Part shown: piece after piece, positions 43,290 through 47,473 of the stretch
How positions within the stretch are numbered: the first letter of the stretch is position 1
Layout of the letters: each line of letters starts with the position of its first letter
Assembly (NCBI GenBank): GCA_026125215.1
Contig: JAHCLN010000007.1
Span: 1 to 47,473 of the forward strand
Reading direction: 5' to 3'
From: Opitutaceae bacterium
Lineage (GTDB): Bacteria > Verrucomicrobiota > Verrucomicrobiia > Opitutales > Opitutaceae
Length of the DNA stretch: 47,473 nucleotides
Made by a program: the position numbers and the translations under genes
Notes under the pieces: generated by a model
Databases searched by the model: none
What the model saw: only the letters and a program-made list of their open reading frames with translations
What the model was told of the DNA's origin: nothing

Positions 43290-44759
43290 ATGATCTCTTC
43301 CGCACTCCCCAACGTCGCCGCACTCGGCAACTGGCTGCACTCGTGGGTGCAACCCTCCGGCGCCATCCATGGCTTCCACAATCACCCCGTTTGGGGCGTC
43401 AACCCCTACCGGCTGGCCGATTACACCGCCGGCCATACCACCTGGGCCTCGCCCTTCCTCGCCGGCCTTGCCGAAGCCATTGCCCTCCGCCCCGACCCTC
43501 GCGCCAAGGCCATCCTCGAGCGTCTGGTCCACTTCCAAGCCACGACCTTCCTGCCCGACGGCCAATATGACCACATCGGCTTCAACGCCGGCGAGATCTG
43601 CAAAAAGGGACTCATCCACAACGCCGTCCCCAACCTGTCCCTCTGCCTCACCGCCCTCCACGCCCGCGACTGGCTCGCCCCGAAGCTCCTCGACGAGATC
43701 CGCGCCGCCATCATCCGCAACATGGAAGTCGGCTGCCTCCCCTACGGCAAAAATGGCCGACCCGATGCCACCTCCGTCGCCAACCAGGACTACGCCCGCA
43801 TCTGGGGAAAACTGCTCTTCATCCGCGCCTTCGAGGACCGCCGCTGGTATGACTCCACCCGCGAGGATCTTGATTACATGATCAGGACCTTCCACCTCGC
43901 CGGCATGCCCGACCCCGAGAGCGCCGGCACCCTGCGCGTGCTCGGCATCAAGGACATCCTCGAGCCCTCCGAGTATTATGGCCTCATGATTTGTCCGCTC
44001 CTCCTCGCGGCCGACATCTATGGTGACAGCCGCTACCTCGACGAAGCCGCCAAGCTCTGCCGCCACGTCGCCCGCTCGCATTGGATCGATTCCCGCGGCC
44101 AGACGCGCTGCCATCGCATGTGGTATTACGCCCACAACCGCTGGCACCTAAACCGCGGCCCCATGCTCATTGCCGGCATGGGCGACACCCTCGAAGGCAT
44201 CCAGCGCTACGTCCGTCTGCGTCCCGACGCCGAGCTCGAATCTTTCCTCGCCGCCTGTGACCGCACCTACGCCACCTACCAGCACCCACGCGGTTTCCTC
44301 GTCTCCGGCACCGGCTGGCAGAGCGAAGTGGACATCGCTCCCAGCACCGGCTGGCAAAGCCATGACTTCCGCCACCTCGTGCACCGCCACGGCGTGGACG
44401 CGGGCTTCTGGGATGCCTTCTTTGCGCCGGACAACCGCACATCCGTTCTCCTCGGCGACCAGTGCCTCTGGCTCGAGCAGGGTCAGCACTGGGCAATCGG
44501 CGATTACCTCTGGCAAAGCGTCTTCGGTCTCGTCGGCCGCAAGGACGCCGTGCGCTTCGGCCCCGACCTGCCCGACTGGATCGAGGGCGGCTGGCACCCA
44601 CCGAAGAACTACGCGATGCCGCAACGCCCCGTCTTCATCAAGACCGACGAGTGCATCGGGCTCTGGACCGGCAGCTGGGACCAGCTCGCCGTCACCTCCA
44701 TCGCCGCCCATCCCCTTGTCATCGGCCCGGCCATGTCGGAAAAATCCGCTCCCGCCTGA
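43290..44759 (+). CDS. Hypothetical protein, possibly an (alpha/alpha) barrel glycan-active enzyme
   Basis: A 489-residue soluble protein without a signal peptide. It is rich in Trp, His and Tyr and in helices with repeated spacing, for example HNHPVWGVNPYRLADYTAGH, FNAGEICKKGLIHNAV, EYYGLMICPLLLAADIYGD and RMWYYAHNRWHLNRGP. That pattern recalls (alpha/alpha)6 barrel glycosidases, lyases or epimerases, but I cannot name a family. Acidic residues near IEGGWHPP and in EDLDYM could be catalytic. It follows the GNAT gene after 115 bases and converges with menD (12-base gap). Confidence 0.75.
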   Translation: MISSALPNVAALGNWLHSWVQPSGAIHGFHNHPVWGVNPYRLADYTAGHTTWASPFLAGLAEAIALRPDPRAKAILERLVHFQATTFLPDGQYDHIGFNAGEICKKGLIHNAVPNLSLCLTALHARDWLAPKLLDEIRAAIIRNMEVGCLPYGKNGRPDATSVANQDYARIWGKLLFIRAFEDRRWYDSTREDLDYMIRTFHLAGMPDPESAGTLRVLGIKDILEPSEYYGLMICPLLLAADIYGDSRYLDEAAKLCRHVARSHWIDSRGQTRCHRMWYYAHNRWHLNRGPMLIAGMGDTLEGIQRYVRLRPDAELESFLAACDRTYATYQHPRGFLVSGTGWQSEVDIAPSTGWQSHDFRHLVHRHGVDAGFWDAFFAPDNRTSVLLGDQCLWLEQGQHWAIGDYLWQSVFGLVGRKDAVRFGPDLPDWIEGGWHPPKNYAMPQRPVFIKTDECIGLWTGSWDQLAVTSIAAHPLVIGPAMSEKSAPA

Positions 44760-44771
44760 CCCGAAGCCGGA

Positions 44772-46499
44772 TCAACCCGCGGACTTGGCCGCGGCGGCAA
44801 ACAGTTTTTTGCGGAGCGCGGCGTCGCGTTTGCGGTCCGTGGCGACTTCCAACACGCGGATGCCGGGCATCGGCGGCTCCGCCAGCAGGGCCGTCAACTG
44901 CGTGAGCCCGCGCACCGCGACATGCGCGACGCCGTGGGCGGCGCACAGTTTTGCAAAGTCCACCGCCTGCGGCGTGGCAAAGAATTCCTCGAACGGCGGG
45001 TCGAACTGCGCCACCGGCAGGTGTTCGAAAATCCCCCCGCCGCGGTTGTTGATCAGCACCACCGTCAGCGATCCGCGCAGCTTCGGCTGCAGCAACAGGC
45101 CGTTGGCGTCGTGCAGGAAGGCGAGGTCGCCGGTCAACAGCACCGTCGGCGGACCGTCGTGCGCGAGGCCGAGGGCCGTGCCCAGCGTGCCGTCGATACC
45201 GTTGGCCCCGCGGTTGAAATAGAGCCGGCGCCGCGCGTCGTTGGCCGGCCAGAAATACTCCACGTCGCGCACCGGCATGCTGCTCGCCACCAATACCGGT
45301 GTCTCCGGCGGCAGTGCCGCGTGCAAGGCGGTGACCACGTCGCCCTCGAACACTCCCCCGCCCTCCCGTGCGGCCGTCCGCAGCACTGCGGTCGCCGCGG
45401 CCTCGGCGTCGCGCCAGGCGGCCAGCCAAGCAGGGTCAACGGCGCCGGCTTTTTCAACCGCGAGCGTCTCCGCCCCCGCCGGCAGATGCCGGGTGCGGCC
45501 GTGCAGCGCGTCGCGGTTGTCCACCCGCGGACTCACCAGCACGATTTCCGCCCGACTCCGCTCCAGCCATTGCCGCAACACCTTGCTGGTGGGCCAGGTG
45601 CCGAGACAAAGCACCGTGCGCGGCGTCAGCGCCCGCGCGCGCGCCTCGTTGCGCAAAAAGGCATCGTAGGCGGTGATCACCGGCATATCCGGCGCGGCAT
45701 GGTGACGCAGCACGGAAATCCCGTCGGCCACCACCGGCCAGCCGAGCGCCGCGGACAACTCCCGGACCTTGGCCGCATAGGCCGCCGGATCGGCGGGGTC
45801 ATCTGCGCCGGCGACAATGAGACCGCGCGTCGTGACCGGCCGCTGCCACACGGTCACACCCGAAACGCCGGGCGCCGGCGGGGCCAGATGGGCAAAAAAG
45901 TCCGCGGTGATTTCCGCCGCCAGTCCCCGCGCGCTGCCGTCCTCGACCGGCGGCAGCGGATCACGGAAGGGCGCGTTGAGATGCACCGGCCCCGGACCGG
46001 GCCGCAGCGTCCGCCCGACGGCGTGCGCCACCGTCTGGCGCAGGTAGGCGAGTAGCGGCAGTTTTGCCTCGGGCACGGCCAGCTCGTGGTAAAAGTTCAC
46101 ATGGCCGCCGTAGAGCTTTTGCTGGTCAATGGTCTGGCCGGAATGGCAGGCTCGCATTTCCGGCGGCCGGTCGGCGGTGATCACGAGCAGCGGCACGCCG
46201 CTCTCCTGCGCCTCAATCACCGCCGGATAATAATTCGCCCCCGCCGTGCCGCTGGTGCAGAGCAGCACCACCGGGCGACGGCTGCGCTTCGCCAGCCCCA
46301 GGGCAAAAAATGCCGCCGAGCGCTCGTCGAGCACCGGGATCGCCTCCAATTGCGGGTGCGCCGCGAAGGCCAGCGTGAGCGGCGTGGACCGCGAGCCGGG
46401 CGAAACCACCGCGTGCGTCACCCCGCAGCGAACCAGCGTCTCGGCCAGCACGCTGCCCCAGAGGGAGTTGGTGTTGCGGAAGTCGAGGGTCGGGCTCAT
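44772..46499 (-). CDS. menD: SEPHCHC synthase (menaquinone synthesis)
   Basis: A 575-residue thiamine-diphosphate enzyme that joins 2-oxoglutarate and isochorismate. The N-terminus NSLWGSVLAETLVRCGVTHAVVSPGSRSTPL carries the MenD-type PGSRSTPL motif, followed by DERSAAFFALGLAKRSRRPV with the catalytic glutamate. LLTGDLAFLHDANGLL near the end is the GD...N cofactor site. Its start ATG overlaps the stop of menF (ATGA). MenC, MenE and MenH are not in the window. Confidence 0.96.
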   Translation of the reverse strand: MSPTLDFRNTNSLWGSVLAETLVRCGVTHAVVSPGSRSTPLTLAFAAHPQLEAIPVLDERSAAFFALGLAKRSRRPVVLLCTSGTAGANYYPAVIEAQESGVPLLVITADRPPEMRACHSGQTIDQQKLYGGHVNFYHELAVPEAKLPLLAYLRQTVAHAVGRTLRPGPGPVHLNAPFRDPLPPVEDGSARGLAAEITADFFAHLAPPAPGVSGVTVWQRPVTTRGLIVAGADDPADPAAYAAKVRELSAALGWPVVADGISVLRHHAAPDMPVITAYDAFLRNEARARALTPRTVLCLGTWPTSKVLRQWLERSRAEIVLVSPRVDNRDALHGRTRHLPAGAETLAVEKAGAVDPAWLAAWRDAEAAATAVLRTAAREGGGVFEGDVVTALHAALPPETPVLVASSMPVRDVEYFWPANDARRRLYFNRGANGIDGTLGTALGLAHDGPPTVLLTGDLAFLHDANGLLLQPKLRGSLTVVLINNRGGGIFEHLPVAQFDPPFEEFFATPQAVDFAKLCAAHGVAHVAVRGLTQLTALLAEPPMPGIRVLEVATDRKRDAALRKKLFAAAAKSAG

Positions 46500-47473
46500 G
46501 GGACGGACAAGGCGTCGAGCATGGCCTTAAACTTCAGCTCGGTTTCGGCAAACTCCTTCTCCGGGGTCGAGCCGGCCACGATCCCGGCGCCGGCATAGAC
46601 CCGGGCGCGCACGCCCTCGACCAACGCCGAGCGCAGGCCCACAAAAAACTCGCCGCCGCCGCGCGCATTCGTCCAGCCCAGGGCGCCGGCATACAGTCCG
46701 CGCGGGAAGCCCTCCAGCTCCCGGATGCGCGCCAAGGCCGCGTCCTGCGGCGTGCCGCCCACGGCCGGCGTGGGATGCAGCGCCGCGAGCACATCCAGCA
46801 GACGCACCCCGGGCACCAGGTCCGCCCGCACGGGAGTGTGCAGGTGCTGCAAATTTGCCAGCCGGCGCAGGCCGGGCGTGGCGGCCGGTCCGGGGGTGAG
46901 CCCCAGCCGCCGCAGGCGGCCGACCACGGCTTCCACCACCAGCTCATGTTCGCGGCGGTCCTTGTCGCTGCGCAGCAGCGCCTCGGCCAGCGCTGCATCT
47001 TCGCTGGCGCCCGCCCCGCGGCGGGTGGTGCCGGCGAGGGCCTCGGTTTCGACGACCCCCTTGCTCACGCGCACCAGCCGTTCGGGACTCGCGCCGATGA
47101 AGCTCTGCCCCGCCCCGTTCGCCAGCGAAAAGGCGTAGCAGTCGGGGAAACGCTGCCGCAGGCCGTTGAGCATGCGCAACGGATGCAGCGGCTCGGAGGC
47201 CGCGACTTCCTGCACGCGGGCCAGCACGATCTTGCTGAACTCTCCGGCCGCGATGCGCTCCAACGCCCGGGCGACGGCCGCCCGGTACTCGCCGGACTCA
47301 GTGCGGCCAAAATCAACCGTGCCGCCGGCGGCGGGACCGGCCGTGCGGTAACGAAAGCCGTGAAACTTGGCGTGGGCGCGCCACACCCGGTCCACCAGGG
47401 GTTCCAGCGCCGCCTCCGGCGCGATCAGCACATTGGCCACCGCCGTGGTCACCGTGCCGGCGCGGGCGACCTG
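46496..47473 (-). CDS. menF: Isochorismate synthase, C-terminal part
   Basis: 325 residues are visible and the frame is open to the end of the window, so the N-terminus is missing (family members have about 430-450). The chorismate-binding domain is clear: ERIAAGEFSKIVLARVQEV, then ALAGTTRRGAG, HELVVEAVVGRLR, LHPTPAVGGTP with the conserved catalytic residues, and VYAGAGIVAGSTPEKEFAET at the end. It turns chorismate into isochorismate, feeding MenD encoded next with a four-base overlap. The GTG at 47452 is an internal codon rather than the real start. Confidence 0.94.
   Translation of the reverse strand, partial: QVARAGTVTTAVANVLIAPEAALEPLVDRVWRAHAKFHGFRYRTAGPAAGGTVDFGRTESGEYRAAVARALERIAAGEFSKIVLARVQEVAASEPLHPLRMLNGLRQRFPDCYAFSLANGAGQSFIGASPERLVRVSKGVVETEALAGTTRRGAGASEDAALAEALLRSDKDRREHELVVEAVVGRLRRLGLTPGPAATPGLRRLANLQHLHTPVRADLVPGVRLLDVLAALHPTPAVGGTPQDAALARIRELEGFPRGLYAGALGWTNARGGGEFFVGLRSALVEGVRARVYAGAGIVAGSTPEKEFAETELKFKAMLDALSVP

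Noticed and set aside
1..47473. CRISPR arrays, insertion sequences, prophage or defence islands
   Set aside because: No regular spaced repeats, transposases, integrases or recognised defence genes were found apart from the small toxin-antitoxin pair.

Overview
The window is a GC-rich stretch of bacterial chromosome packed with short-spaced genes on both strands. Several traits point to Verrucomicrobiota, most likely Opitutaceae or a close relative. These are the family B DNA polymerase, DUF5069, an SSS transporter/VCBS-repeat/kelch mutarotase/NanA-like cluster, menaquinone genes, few Shine-Dalgarno sequences, and GC-rich palindromic repeats between genes. This is inferred from gene content; no rRNA is present to settle it.

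Layout. (1) 1-5375 (+): two paralogous sodium:solute symporters flank a secreted protein with 14 FG-GAP/VCBS repeats. (2) 5372-8375 (-): nitroreductase, threonine synthase-like enzyme and an aldose-epimerase-fold protein in one unit. (3) 8567-10707 (+): an M14 aspartoacylase-like deacylase coupled to a sarcosine-oxidase-like flavoenzyme. (4) 10724-15890 (-): SDR, HpcH/HpaI aldolase, an unknown protein, a kelch mutarotase with an N-terminal Asp-box, and a NanA/DapA-type lyase. With the symporters this looks like a sugar-acid, possibly sialate, uptake and breakdown region. (5) 15990-16265: tRNA-Glu(CUC), its terminator, and a second partial copy of both. (6) 16317-21630 (-): ndk, a renalase-like flavoprotein, a disrupted TIGR01777 epimerase, photolyase and glycogen synthase. 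(7) 21710-27899 (+): RNase R, a small toxin-antitoxin pair, DUF5069, and a two-subunit molybdenum hydroxylase. (8) 27968-33660 (-): REP-like palindromes, a frameshifted family B DNA polymerase, a small membrane protein, then proS-clpS-DUF2017. (9) 33743-35738 (+): a membrane-anchored unknown and ArgA. (10) 35818-40730 (-): menB, ridA, and a ribose-type ABC importer. (11) 40835-44759 (+): Kup, a GNAT and an unknown protein. (12) 44772-47473 (-): menD and the 3' part of menF.

Most notable points. A block of about 98 bp inside the TIGR01777 gene reads, on the opposite strand, as a DprA-like C-terminal winged helix, and the target gene is frameshifted there. The polB gene needs two compensating one-base shifts about 445 bp apart. 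Two REP-like hairpins lie in frame in the extended 5' end of clpS. The tRNA-Glu 3' end and its terminator are duplicated. I see no CRISPR array, insertion sequence or obvious new multi-gene defence system.
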